A stretch of 64,000 bases of DNA from Mucilaginibacter pedocola (GCF_002013915.1 NZ_MBTF01000035.1:62001-126000); one strand, 5' to 3'. Counted from the first letter of the stretch, positions 52,401 through 60,144 are shown. Made by a program: numbers and translations. The notes: generated by a model not told the origin, from the letters alone.

Positions 52401-53225
52401 CAATACAACCTCAGTAAAACTATTTACGGTAAAAAGAACGAACCCATAAAATGGGAGCGCGACGATGAGATAGGGGCTTTGGTAAAAGAATATAACAACA
52501 TGATAGCCGCGCTGGAGAACAGCGCTCACAAGTTGGCCCAAAGCGAACGCGAAACCGCCTGGCGCGAAATGGCCAAACAAGTTGCTCACGAAATTAAGAA
52601 CCCGCTTACGCCATTGAAGCTGGGTTTGCAACTTTTGGATAAATCGTGGAAGGATAAAGACCCTAAGTTTGATGCTAAATTCGATCGGTTCAGCAAATCA
52701 TTTGTGGAGCAGATAGAGAGCTTATCAAACATCGCATCAGAGTTTTCGGCCTTTGCCAAAATGCCCGATACACGGATAGAAAGCATCAACTTGTTCGAGA
52801 TGCTGGGGCAGGCTGTTATCATTTTTAAGCAGATGGATAACGTGAGCATCGTTATGATGCCGCCCCCGGCGCCGTTCTTTATAGCTGCCGACCGCGACCA
52901 ATTACTGCGCTGCTTTAACAACCTGCTCAAAAACGCCATAGAGGCTACACCGCCCGAGCGTAGTTGCCTTATTGAGATAAACTTTTTGGTAACCAGTAAA
53001 AACGTGCTGCTTACCATAAAGGATAATGGCAACGGCATCCCCGAAAACATGCGCGATAAAATATTTGAGCCGAACTTTACCACTAAAAGCTCAGGAACCG
53101 GGCTGGGACTTGCCTTTGTAAAAAACTCTATAGAAAATGCCAGCGGCAAAATATGGTTCGAAACCAATATTGGTGTGGGCACTACATTCTACCTAAATTT
53201 CCCGGCAGAGAATACGGGCGTTTAA
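49479..53225 (+). CDS. Large polytopic sensor histidine kinase (NtrY-like)
   Basis: The 1248-residue protein has a first membrane helix (8-25), a periplasmic domain (about 26-205), roughly seven more helices (about 208-470), a second external region (about 475-710), helices near 715-740 and 770-793, a third external region, and a helix near 937-960. A HAMP with DDEIGALVKEYNNMIAALE, HisKA with His1037 in AKQVAHEIKNPLTPLKLGLQ, and a HATPase with DNGNGIPENMRDKIF and SGTGLGLAFVKNSI follow. The histidine region looks like NtrY. There is no receiver and no adjacent response regulator, so its partner is elsewhere. The start is TTG 49479; the next Met is 69 residues in. Confidence 0.9.
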   Translation: MTTAGKIRALLGLLFASLLITAIIVEKTYSPANNLAQTAQVLEDNLHQREQYVYNLINDKETFALIKNMPSRQKEALQFINDNTLQKSIWLITLKNGRINFWSGAKIIPDNPLQLKEGSSFIRSDNGYYEVIKRTEGDFTAIFFISVKNRYSFQNKYLQNTFTNGLTDDTNIDIADFTDKGVYAIHDYKGVYLFSVKLVNGGVNNRFFYFELTIWIMAMLSLCVFIHVMITYLANRGLVYLSTLTLAIFIVAFRFINLHYGWPSFTQPLRLFNPQLYGSSSIYPSLGDFCLNILGISWFIAYVYSLRAKLINGQPGKVASYFIFVLCFAVLVATSGSLLQLFYGLVNNSKISFDVNNVLNLSVYSMVGVLMLCFSFMIFVLLSEVVLTICAKLSIPLKQQGILLLAGIVIVTGLVAWFDEFTLFYILWAILVLSRGYDYAYGDRRFTAVSFLIIVFICAIISSIKLYRFEADKQRAISRVLIRRLEIPDDVTADTLFKKIEKSIIKEKAIIQYFKGGLHTNDYLASRLQKLYFDRYLSKYEFKIHEFGLDDQPLSAADTEYPLDVFKDMVQYSSFKVSDYFYRENESFGFQSYFAILPVIDGEDMLGTVVIELKARPLLATGTFPELLIDKNDKPEDEFKDYSYAFYTDNMLIGQSGNYVYSVTNKTFKGEVKKYTTLLTPGSRPGFFDRFTQYSHLLYKPSNRNLIVVTREENRVASIVTALTFFFVVILAFAGLVLLVRLLWIKVKIFNINNNRINWSFKWNFDKLLYKTRIQFSMIFAVVITLVLVGIITFVSISTQYQSQQDKNIRTKLMQIAGVLETGTINNYTGNISEEARVAFDKLADNYNTDLTLYDLDGRVLISTQPKIYDYGLLARRMNGRAYIALTDEQKSEFVNEERISKLTYKAAYAPLRNGNHQLVAYLQLPYFANAVEYTERIGSLLNIMINVYALVFIAIGLFAVIIARQITAPLNFIQYNLSKTIYGKKNEPIKWERDDEIGALVKEYNNMIAALENSAHKLAQSERETAWREMAKQVAHEIKNPLTPLKLGLQLLDKSWKDKDPKFDAKFDRFSKSFVEQIESLSNIASEFSAFAKMPDTRIESINLFEMLGQAVIIFKQMDNVSIVMMPPPAPFFIAADRDQLLRCFNNLLKNAIEATPPERSCLIEINFLVTSKNVLLTIKDNGNGIPENMRDKIFEPNFTTKSSGTGLGLAFVKNSIENASGKIWFETNIGVGTTFYLNFPAENTGV

Positions 53226-53234
53226 GGATAAAAA

Positions 53235-53260
53235 AAGCCCCGCCGTTGCCGGCAGGGCTT
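53235..53260. terminator. Bidirectional terminator between kinase and ssb genes
   Basis: AAGCCC-C-GCCG (53235-53245) pairs with CGGC-A-GGGCTT (53250-53260), with one mismatch and a TTGC loop. It lies between convergent genes. Confidence 0.85.
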
Positions 53261-53282
53261 AAAATAATTTAAACTTATCAGG

Positions 53283-53711
53283 TTAAAAGGGGAGGTCTTC
53301 AGTATCGTTACCCTTGAACGCATCAGCGTCAACGGAATTTGCTTTGCTGTTGCTACGTGGTGGTGCTTCGTTCTCAAAATCGGTTTTGCGGCCGAGCATA
53401 GTAAAGTTTTCGGCCACTACCTCGGTGGTGTATTTTTTAATACCCTCTTTATCCTCAAAAGAGCGGGTGCGTAGTTTTCCTTCTATGTAAACCAGTTTTC
53501 CTTTTTGTAAAAATTTGGCGGCTACGTCTGCAAGCCCCCTCCACATTACAATATTGTGCCATTCGGTTTGTTCTACTTTTCGGCCATCTTTATTAAACGT
53601 TTCAGAAGTAGCTAACGGAAAGCTCGCCACGGCCACGCCGCCTTCCAAATGCCTTACTTCCGGGTCCTTTCCTAAATGACCAACAAGTATTACTTTATTA
53701 ATTCCAGACAT
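53283..53711 (-). CDS. ssb: Single-stranded DNA-binding protein
   Basis: The 142-residue OB-fold protein starts MSGINKVILVGHLGKDPEVR, with EWHNIVMWRGLADVAAKFLQ and KGKLVYIEGKLRTRSFED, and ends in the acidic DTEDLPF tip that binds partner proteins such as RecQ and PriA. It coats ssDNA in replication and repair. It lies 23 bases downstream of mutY on the same strand, a DNA-repair pairing that may be co-transcribed. Confidence 0.95.
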   Translation of the reverse strand: MSGINKVILVGHLGKDPEVRHLEGGVAVASFPLATSETFNKDGRKVEQTEWHNIVMWRGLADVAAKFLQKGKLVYIEGKLRTRSFEDKEGIKKYTTEVVAENFTMLGRKTDFENEAPPRSNSKANSVDADAFKGNDTEDLPF

Positions 53712-53734
53712 GCCATAAATTAACGAAGAATTAT

Positions 53735-54781
53735 TTAGAAATTAAAAAAATCTTTTATAAATATAAAAATACGCTTCGGCATAGCTAATTTATTTAAATT
53801 ATCAACCTTGGTGTAAAACCAACCCGGTTGCAGCTTTTCAGGCTGTCCGTTTAACACAATAAATCTGATGAACAATTGCTGGTGCGTTAGCACATGCTTG
53901 ATTTCAGGTTCAATATTCCTGATAGCTATACCATTGCCGTATATTTGTTGTACATCCGGAAGTTCAAAAAGTTTGTGCGGCTCAACAGTCCCATCGGTTT
54001 CAATAAGCGGCAGATCGTACATATTGGCCCATATATCGGTTTCGCCGCGCTTGTTCAGCAATACCTTGTCGCCCTCTGTAATTAACAAATAGTTAAAATA
54101 TCTTTTGCGCACTTTAACTGTTTTTAGTTTTACCGGCAGCGATGTAGTTGCATTAGTTTTAAAAGCCACACAGCCCAGCCTTATGGGGCAAATACCGCAG
54201 GCGGGGTTTTTAGGTTTGCAAAGCATGGCACCAAACTCCATCATGGCCTGGTTATGTTGGGCGGGACGCTCATGGTCCAATACCTCGTTGGCAAGTTGTT
54301 GAAAGAGCTTTTTCCCTTTGGGCGAATTAATGGGTTCATCAATGCCAAAATAACGCGCCAGTACGCGGTAAACATTCCCGTCCACCACGGCACGAGCCTC
54401 GTTGGCCGAGAATGATGATATGGCGGCGGCCGTGTATTCGCCAATACCTTTTAGTTTAATAAGCTGCTCGTAAGCGGTAGGGAAAACACCATTATAATGC
54501 TGCTGCACCAGTTGTGCTGTTTTTAACATGTTTCGGCCGCGGGAATAATAACCCAGCCCTTGCCACAGCCGTAATATATCATCCTCGGGCGCGGCAGCGA
54601 AGTGCGAAACAGTTGGGTATTTATCGGCAAACCGTTCAAAATAGGGTAGCCCCTGCTCCACTCGAGTTTGCTGTAATATAATTTCTGATAGCCATATAAT
54701 GTATGCATCAGTGGTGTTGCGCCAGGGCAGATCGCGTTTATTTGCCTCGTACCACCCTATCAATTCTGCCGAAATATTCAT
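53735..54781 (-). CDS. mutY: A/G-specific adenine glycosylase
   Basis: The 348-residue protein removes adenine mispaired with 8-oxoguanine. Motifs: YEANKRDLPWRNT, EIILQQTRVEQGLPYFERF, LKGIGEYTAAAISSFSANEA with the HhH and catalytic Asp region (AVVDGNV), and the [4Fe-4S] ligands C-x6-C-x2-C-x5-C in CKPKNPACGICPIRLGC. A NUDIX-like C-terminal 8-oxoG reader follows (about 225-348). The Met at 54781 is chosen because an exact -7 box lies 6 bases before it; an upstream Met at 54868 is in the HU promoter region. It is followed by ssb. Confidence 0.92.
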   Translation of the reverse strand: MNISAELIGWYEANKRDLPWRNTTDAYIIWLSEIILQQTRVEQGLPYFERFADKYPTVSHFAAAPEDDILRLWQGLGYYSRGRNMLKTAQLVQQHYNGVFPTAYEQLIKLKGIGEYTAAAISSFSANEARAVVDGNVYRVLARYFGIDEPINSPKGKKLFQQLANEVLDHERPAQHNQAMMEFGAMLCKPKNPACGICPIRLGCVAFKTNATTSLPVKLKTVKVRKRYFNYLLITEGDKVLLNKRGETDIWANMYDLPLIETDGTVEPHKLFELPDVQQIYGNGIAIRNIEPEIKHVLTHQQLFIRFIVLNGQPEKLQPGWFYTKVDNLNKLAMPKRIFIFIKDFFNF

Positions 54782-54787
54782 CTGCAG

Positions 54788-54795
54788 CAAAGATA
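54788..54795 (-). promoter_or_regulatory. -7 box of mutY (TATCTTTG on minus strand)
   Basis: An exact TAnnTTTG, 6 bases before the chosen start codon at 54781; predicts a leaderless or near-leaderless mRNA. Confidence 0.55.
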
Positions 54796-54895
54796 CTTTA
54801 TCCATCTCAGTATCATAATTTAAGCCTATTAAAGCCCTTTTGGCAGCTGCACAAAAAAAATGCGCCATTTATTTTAATCTTTAAATTTAAAGCGA

Positions 54896-54903
54896 TACTT
54901 TTG
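54896..54903 (+). promoter_or_regulatory. -7 box TACTTTTG of the HU gene
   Basis: An exact TAnnTTTG 51 bases before ATG 54955, implying a leader of about 45 bases. Confidence 0.6.
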
Positions 54904-54954
54904 CAACCCCAAAACAGTTAAGTATTTATACAATTTTTAATAAAGAAACAGGAT

Positions 54955-55257
54955 ATGACCAAGGCAGAAATTATAGCTGAAATCTCTTCTAAAACAGGTA
55001 TCGAGAAAGTGGACGTGCAGGAAACTGTTGAAGCGTTTTTCAAAGTAGTGAAAAGCTCAATGGTAGGCGGCGAGAATGTTTACGTAAGAGGATTCGGTAG
55101 TTTTGTTGTTAAGAAAAGAGCCAAGAAAACCGCACGTAACATTTCAAAAAACACTGCCATTATTATCCCCGAGCACTTCGTGCCAAGCTTTAAGCCAGCT
55201 AAAACTTTCGTAGAAAAAGTACGTACAGGCAACAAAACTGCTAAAGCAGTAAAATAA
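54955..55257 (+). CDS. HU/IHF-family DNA-binding protein
   Basis: The 100-residue histone-like protein has MTKAEIIAEISSKTGIEK, VQETVEAFFKVVKSSMVGGE, the FGSFVVKKRAKKTARN beta-arm with its basic DNA-wrapping residues, and a FKPAKTFVEKV end. It bends DNA in nucleoid organisation. The arm is normal length and contains the usual basic stretch. A TPR protein gene follows 6 bases later and is probably co-transcribed. Confidence 0.95.
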   Translation: MTKAEIIAEISSKTGIEKVDVQETVEAFFKVVKSSMVGGENVYVRGFGSFVVKKRAKKTARNISKNTAIIIPEHFVPSFKPAKTFVEKVRTGNKTAKAVK

Positions 55258-55263
55258 TAAGCT

Positions 55264-56118
55264 ATGAATAAAAAACAGATAGCCGTTTGTGCCATAGTAG
55301 TTGCTACTATGGGCTATTTGTACCTGCAGCCTGTTAAAGGTATTGTAAAATCTGAGCAGGCAGGCGCGCGCCCGGCGGCAGCAACCGCTACCGACGCCAG
55401 CGCAAAACCACAGGCACAATTAACCGTTGCTTCGGTTTCGGCCGCAGCAAAACAAGCTTTAGATGCTGAGCAAGTAAAGCAGATACAGGATGCCGAGGCT
55501 CAGCTTAACAGCGCAAGCCTTGCAGCAAAACCATCTGCACAACGCGCTTTGGCAGCTTTATGGGATGCAGCAGTGCAACCCGCCCCGGCAGCTTTTTACT
55601 ATCAGGAAATTGCCAGGCAAACCAATACGTTTGAAGACTGGGTGAATGCCGGCAACCGTTTTAACGAAGCCGCCAAACGCTCGCAAGACCCGAACGAACA
55701 GGTAGCCTTAAGCGCGCAGGCTACAGAAGCATTTCAGAATGCTACTAAACTGAAGCCTGAAGACCTGGAAGCAAAAACAGGCTTAGGCGTTGCCATGGTA
55801 AATGGCGGCGGCATGCCTATGCAGGGTATTACTTTACTGCTCGAGGTAGTAAAGGCCGACCCTAAAAACCACTCGGCTTTGCTCAACTTAGGCATGTTTG
55901 CCATGAAGAGTGGGCAGTACGATAAAGCGGTGGGCAGGTTTAAAACCATGATAGCCATAAAAGAAGAGCTTGAGCCCTACTTTTACCTGGCCGAAAGCTA
56001 TAAACAGCTTGGCCAAAAACAAGAAGCTATTGCAGCTTACGAAAAATGCAAGCAACTAATTGGTGACGCTGCTGAAGCAAGCCGGATAGATGAATTTATA
56101 AAGGAATTAAAAAAATAA
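55264..56118 (+). CDS. Membrane-anchored TPR protein
   Basis: The 284-residue protein has an N-terminal signal-anchor (about 5-25), an Ala/Thr-rich linker (about 30-60), a helical segment rich in Ala and Gln (about 60-110), and three to four tetratricopeptide repeats (about 120-275) such as SALLNLGMFAMKSGQYDKAV and PYFYLAESYKQLGQKQEAI. It is probably anchored to the inner membrane facing the periplasm and acts as a protein scaffold. It sits between the HU gene and the ribosomal-type peptide gene, an order I recall from related genomes, but its role is unknown. Confidence 0.8.
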   Translation: MNKKQIAVCAIVVATMGYLYLQPVKGIVKSEQAGARPAAATATDASAKPQAQLTVASVSAAAKQALDAEQVKQIQDAEAQLNSASLAAKPSAQRALAALWDAAVQPAPAAFYYQEIARQTNTFEDWVNAGNRFNEAAKRSQDPNEQVALSAQATEAFQNATKLKPEDLEAKTGLGVAMVNGGGMPMQGITLLLEVVKADPKNHSALLNLGMFAMKSGQYDKAVGRFKTMIAIKEELEPYFYLAESYKQLGQKQEAIAAYEKCKQLIGDAAEASRIDEFIKELKK

Positions 56119-56140
56119 ATCACACTTAAAAATTATTATT

Positions 56141-56230
56141 ATGCCAAGCGGTAAAAAACGTAAAAGACATAAAATGGCTACCCACAAACGTAAAAAACGT
56201 TTAAGGAAAAATAGGCACAAGAAAAAATAA
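56141..56230 (+). CDS. 29-residue AURKAIP1/COX24-domain basic peptide
   Basis: The peptide MPSGKKRKRHKMATHKRKKR (continuing LRKNRHKKK) is encoded 22 bases after the TPR gene and ends at 56230. The 'KKRKRH-K-M-x-x-H-K-R-x-K-R-x-R-x-x-R' pattern is the COX24/AURKAIP1 domain, shared by mitochondrial ribosomal protein mS38 and small ribosomal proteins of some bacteria. It is therefore probably a ribosome-bound peptide. About 60 percent of residues are Lys or Arg. A strong terminator follows. Confidence 0.88.
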   Translation: MPSGKKRKRHKMATHKRKKRLRKNRHKKK

Positions 56231-56246
56231 GCTGTTTAAATAGCTT

Positions 56247-56289
56247 ATAGTCCCACCCAACCGGGTGGGACTATTTATGTTTATTTTTT
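56247..56289 (+). terminator. Strong terminator after the COX24-domain peptide
   Basis: ATAGTCCCACCC (56247-56258) and GGGTGGGACTAT (56263-56274) form a perfect 12-bp stem with an AACC loop. An AT-rich stretch with a long T run follows (to 56289). Confidence 0.92.
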
Positions 56290-56337
56290 TCCCACCACGC
56301 GGTGCTTACGGCACTGTTTTAAGAAATGGAGTAGCAA

Positions 56338-57888
56338 TTGATAAAAGAATTAATTATCGATTCATCCCCCAACGGGGCTACTATTGCATTATTACAAGAC
56401 AAACAACTTGTAGAACTCCATAAAGAGCAAATCACCAATAATTATACTGTTGGAGATCTGTATTTGGGCCGCATAAAGAAAATTATGCCGAGCCTGAATG
56501 CTGCTTTTGTGGATGTTGGCTACGAGAAGGATGCCTTCTTGCATTACCTTGATTTGGGCCCGCAGGTGCAAAGCCTGCTTAAGCTTACCAAACAGGTACG
56601 TAGCGGGGGATACCAATCTAAGCTATTAGACAACTTTAAGCTGGAGGCGGATATAAACAAAGGGGGCAAGATCTCTGATGTTTTGGCCAAAGGTGTGCTT
56701 GTGCCGGTACAAATTGCTAAGGAGCCCATATCAACAAAAGGGCCCCGTTTAAGCAGCGACCTCTCTATTGCGGGCCGCTATGTTGTATTGGTGCCTTTTT
56801 CTGAAGTGATATCTATCTCTAAGAAAATTAAAAGCAATACCGAGCGCACACGCTTGCGCAAAGTTGTTGAAAGCATTAAACCCAAGCATTTCGGTGTTAT
56901 TATACGCACCGTATCTGAAGGGAAGGGTGTGGACGAGTTACAAAAAGACCTGCTGGATCTGATATCCAAGTGGGAAACTTTTGTTACAAAACTCCACGGT
57001 ACCGAGCCTTCTAAGAAAGTTTTGGGCGAGATCGGCAGAACATCAACTATCCTGAGGGATATTTTGAACCCGGATTTTCAGCACATTTATGTGAACGAAC
57101 AAAGCATGTATGAAGACGTAAAATCATACATACACGAGATATCGCCCGAGCTGGAGGGTATTGTACGTTTGCATAAACATAAAGAGCCCATATTTGAGCA
57201 TCACGGTATCGAGAAGCAAATTAAGGGTGCATTTGGCAAAACCGTAAACCTTGCAGGTGGCGCGTACCTGGTAATTGAACATACCGAGGCACTGCACGTA
57301 ATAGACGTAAACAGCGGCAACCGCACGGCCAATAAAGAGAACCAGGAAGAGAACGCCTTCCAGGTGAATAAAGAGGCCGCACGCGAAATTGCCCGCCAGT
57401 TACGCCTGCGCGATATGGGTGGTATAGTGGTTGTCGATTTTATTGACATGCACAAGCCGACCAACCGTAAGGAACTGTTCGATTGGTTGAAGGCCGAAAT
57501 GGCTCACGACCGCGCCAAGCACACCATATTGCCGCCGAGCAAGTTTGGCCTGGTGCAGATAACACGCCAGCGTGTGCGCCCCGAAATGAACATTGTTACC
57601 AGCGAGATATGCCCCGCCTGCCACGGCACCGGCACTATCCGCCCAACCATTTTGCTTTTGGATGATATTGAAAACAACTTCAACTACATCCTGGAAGAGC
57701 AGAACGAGAAAAACATTACCCTCTGTGTACACCCATACATTGAGGCCTACATTAAAAAAGGTTTATTTAACCGCCAGATGAAATGGTACTTTAAATACAA
57801 CCAATGGATAAAGGTGAAAACCAACCCGGCTTACCAGATAACCGAGTTCCACTTCTTCTCATCGAAAGATGAAGAGATCAAATTATAG
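56338..57888 (+). CDS. rng: Ribonuclease E/G family protein
   Basis: The 516-residue protein opens MIKELIIDSSPNG from TTG 56338 and includes an S1-like domain (about 35-125, VGDLYLGRIKKIMPSLNAAF). The RNase H-like catalytic core has the metal-binding Asp motifs HVIDVNSGN (about 320-328) and GIVVVDFIDM (about 362-371), and the zinc-link region has CPACHGTG (about 424-431). Length and lack of a long C-terminal scaffold favour RNase G over RNase E. It processes rRNA and decays mRNA. Placement after the small ribosomal-type peptide gene makes an RNA-linked neighbourhood. Confidence 0.93.
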   Translation: MIKELIIDSSPNGATIALLQDKQLVELHKEQITNNYTVGDLYLGRIKKIMPSLNAAFVDVGYEKDAFLHYLDLGPQVQSLLKLTKQVRSGGYQSKLLDNFKLEADINKGGKISDVLAKGVLVPVQIAKEPISTKGPRLSSDLSIAGRYVVLVPFSEVISISKKIKSNTERTRLRKVVESIKPKHFGVIIRTVSEGKGVDELQKDLLDLISKWETFVTKLHGTEPSKKVLGEIGRTSTILRDILNPDFQHIYVNEQSMYEDVKSYIHEISPELEGIVRLHKHKEPIFEHHGIEKQIKGAFGKTVNLAGGAYLVIEHTEALHVIDVNSGNRTANKENQEENAFQVNKEAAREIARQLRLRDMGGIVVVDFIDMHKPTNRKELFDWLKAEMAHDRAKHTILPPSKFGLVQITRQRVRPEMNIVTSEICPACHGTGTIRPTILLLDDIENNFNYILEEQNEKNITLCVHPYIEAYIKKGLFNRQMKWYFKYNQWIKVKTNPAYQITEFHFFSSKDEEIKL

Positions 57889-57889
57889 A

Positions 57890-57929
57890 TGCAGATGTGC
57901 AGATTTTAAATGTGCAGATATGCAGATGA
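57890..57929. repeat. TGCAGATGTGCAGAT short-period repeat, left copy
   Basis: Near-tandem words GCAGATGTGCAGATTT and GTGCAGATATGCAGATG begin 2 bases after the RNase stop codon. The region is the approximate inverted counterpart of 60103-60140, which lies 2.2 kb to the right. Confidence 0.8.
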
Positions 57930-57930
57930 A

Positions 57931-57967
57931 AAAAGAGCAGGTGTTTTAATTAACATCTGCTCTTTTT
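57931..57967 (+). terminator. Terminator after the RNase E/G gene
   Basis: AAAAGAGCAGGTGTT pairs with AACATCTGCTCTTTT across TTAATT, with one G-U wobble, and ends in a T run. Confidence 0.88.
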
Positions 57968-58006
57968 GGTTTAGAATACCATAATAGAAAGTAGTAGCTT
58001 TATATC

Positions 58007-58807
58007 ATGATTGGCACCTTAGCTCAACTTATCGCAATAATTTCTTATGGCAATGCATTTTTGATGGATCAAAATTGGAAAAAACTCGATTTTGAAAACT
58101 CTACATTAAAATATTGTAACAGGGTAACTTTTGTTAATGATAAGAGTAGTGAAAACCATGGCGTTGTTGCTGAAGATATACAAGAATGGTTTGTGTTTTT
58201 GAAGAAGAGCGGATGTCAAAGACTCAAGCTGTTCTACAAGCCTAAGAATAGAGATAATGTTGGACGCGAAAGACTGGATGCCGGTTTTGTAGAGGGCTCG
58301 GATGTTTGGATGGTCGAGGTTGTTTTTGCTAATCATTCTGATTATTGGATGGTAAATGAACAGGTTACCAATGAGCAGGCCAAGGATCGCAGAATTTGGG
58401 GAGTTAAATATTTTTTAGCCTCAAGCGGCCATTCTTCTGCCTCGCCAACTTTAGCATCCCTGAATAAAGCTAAAGCTGAGCTGGATTCATCTTTAAAAGA
58501 AATAATATCCTTTTCTGATAAGCATAAGCTTAAATATTGGGCAGAGACATTTAGTAAAGCCAAGCAGAATTTAGAAAGCTCGCACCCAGCTATAGGTTAT
58601 TATAAAGATTTTATTATAGAGGAGAATATGGCTTTACTCTCGCGGCAGGTTTTATTCTCTGCCGGCGAGGCTTGGGTATTCGGAGGAATGGGCACATGGA
58701 ACGATTTATTATTCAATAATTCTAAAGATAATAATATGTACAACCGATTATCCGACAGCCTTTACAAATCAGTAGTAAAGGCCATAATTGCCGGAGTTAA
58801 TATATAG
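58007..58807 (+). CDS. Unrecognised 266-residue protein, AT-rich gene
   Basis: I do not recognise this protein. It is soluble, with a mildly hydrophobic N-terminus (1-20) that is not a convincing signal peptide. A central Ser/Ala-rich helix (about 148-200) has heptad-like spacing, and there are scattered aromatic motifs such as EGSDVWMVEVVFANHSDYWM and AGEAWVFGGMGTWNDLLF. The base composition is clearly richer in A and T than neighbouring genes, and its codons favour A/T-ending triplets. It lies between an inverted pair of repeats (57890 and 60103). Both facts fit a recently acquired gene, but that is an inference. Confidence 0.6.
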   Translation: MIGTLAQLIAIISYGNAFLMDQNWKKLDFENSTLKYCNRVTFVNDKSSENHGVVAEDIQEWFVFLKKSGCQRLKLFYKPKNRDNVGRERLDAGFVEGSDVWMVEVVFANHSDYWMVNEQVTNEQAKDRRIWGVKYFLASSGHSSASPTLASLNKAKAELDSSLKEIISFSDKHKLKYWAETFSKAKQNLESSHPAIGYYKDFIIEENMALLSRQVLFSAGEAWVFGGMGTWNDLLFNNSKDNNMYNRLSDSLYKSVVKAIIAGVNI

Positions 58808-58872
58808 TGTTTTTTCGTCACCGCAGTGTTTCTCAATACAAAGTACTCCGGTTGACGGATATAAATTGAGAG

Positions 58873-59970
58873 CTACCTCCCCTGCAACATCCCCACATTA
58901 TTGATCACCCAAACCTTTCCTTTCCCATCGGTAATATTTGCCGAGAAGTAATACTTACCACCTTCAACGTAAAGCGTGTTTTTTACTCCTTCTATTTCAT
59001 AAGATGATAAGCTGATGCCCAGGTCGGCGAGGTTGTTTGCATAGCTATGATGCTCACGGAAGTATTGCTGCTGGCTGTAATATACCAGCCACAGGTATTG
59101 CTTTTGGAGGTCAGCATAGGGCGTTTTAACGGTTATACCCTCGGCGCTGGCTTTGCGGGTGAACTGCAGGTAGCCCCAGCGCTCGGGCATGTGCATGCTG
59201 ATGATACCTTGGGGCGACCATACCCAGTTGCGCTCGGGCAGGTTTTTGCCGTTGCTGTCGGTTTGTTTTACGTATTTGCCATCCTTTATATCGGTATCCC
59301 ACTCTACTCGCGAGAAATTGATGCGCCATTGGCTGCCCTCGGTAGGTATGCCTCTGCCAAAGCCCATAGTAATGGCTTTGAATGGTATTTTAAACTCAAC
59401 CGTCCAGCCTTTATCGGTATCGCCGCTTTTATTTAAAGTGCCCTGTAATTTTACTGCCGACTTCATACCCGCAGCATCCCATGCTATGAGGGCATCGCCG
59501 CCATCGCGGTAGGGCTTGGGTAAAAATAAGTCGAATATTTTGTTGCGCTGGTTTACTTCTATCTCAAAGTAATTGCGGGTATCGTTATTGGGCGCTACAA
59601 ATATCTCAAAGTCGTTGTCGTTATAAATAACATCGTCGTGCTTAGTTAAGTTAGCCCAAAGGTGAGGCTCCTGCATTTGCACGGCGACGAACAAGCAGCT
59701 ATCGTTCCAGAGCATTTTTAGTTTGGTGCTCATATGCGGCTTTGGTTTCAGGTCGCCTTCAATATCAACGAACTCATCCGTCCAGGCGGCTTTTTGCCAA
59801 ACGGCATCGTTTAGGTCGCCGTCAATTTTAGGTTCCTTAGTGGCGAAAGTTGCCACATAATTTTTCGGTGGGGTAAACAAATGCGGCATTGCCTTAAAAG
59901 CATCCTGCGCAAATGTTTGTTGAGTAAATAATATAGCTAAGGCAAATAGTACATTTCTGTTAATAAGCAT
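58873..59970 (-). CDS. Secreted CBM9-like carbohydrate-binding protein
   Basis: The 365-residue protein has a signal peptide (1-21, ...QTFAQ) and an N-terminal CBM9-like beta-sandwich (about 40-235). Characteristic lines are EPKIDGDLNDAVWQKAAWTD, LWNDSCLFVAVQMQEPHLWA and YNDNDFEIFVAPNND. The rest (about 236-365) is helical and less recognisable. Such proteins bind sugar or xylan ligands at the surface or periplasm; no catalytic motif is seen. It is divergent from radA and convergent with the unknown AT-rich gene. Confidence 0.85.
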   Translation of the reverse strand: MLINRNVLFALAILFTQQTFAQDAFKAMPHLFTPPKNYVATFATKEPKIDGDLNDAVWQKAAWTDEFVDIEGDLKPKPHMSTKLKMLWNDSCLFVAVQMQEPHLWANLTKHDDVIYNDNDFEIFVAPNNDTRNYFEIEVNQRNKIFDLFLPKPYRDGGDALIAWDAAGMKSAVKLQGTLNKSGDTDKGWTVEFKIPFKAITMGFGRGIPTEGSQWRINFSRVEWDTDIKDGKYVKQTDSNGKNLPERNWVWSPQGIISMHMPERWGYLQFTRKASAEGITVKTPYADLQKQYLWLVYYSQQQYFREHHSYANNLADLGISLSSYEIEGVKNTLYVEGGKYYFSANITDGKGKVWVINNVGMLQGR

Positions 59971-60102
59971 GGGTTAAATATATAAATAATGCAGGCGTAT
60001 TGCGAACGGCATTAAAGAAATGGCAAGTTGCCCGAAGTGTTTGCAATCCTTTTAATTGCCAATATTTTTAGCAATTTATAACAGCAAATAGTTATCTTTA
60101 CG

Positions 60103-60140
60103 CCATCTGCATATTTGCACATCTGAAATCTGCACATCTA
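60103..60140. repeat. TGCAGATGTGCAGAT short-period repeat, right copy (inverted)
   Basis: On the minus strand this reads AGATGTGCAGATTTCAGATG then TGCAAATATGCAGATG, nearly the same as 57890-57929. It ends 4 bases before the radA start codon. Confidence 0.8.
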
Positions 60141-60144
60141 AAAA

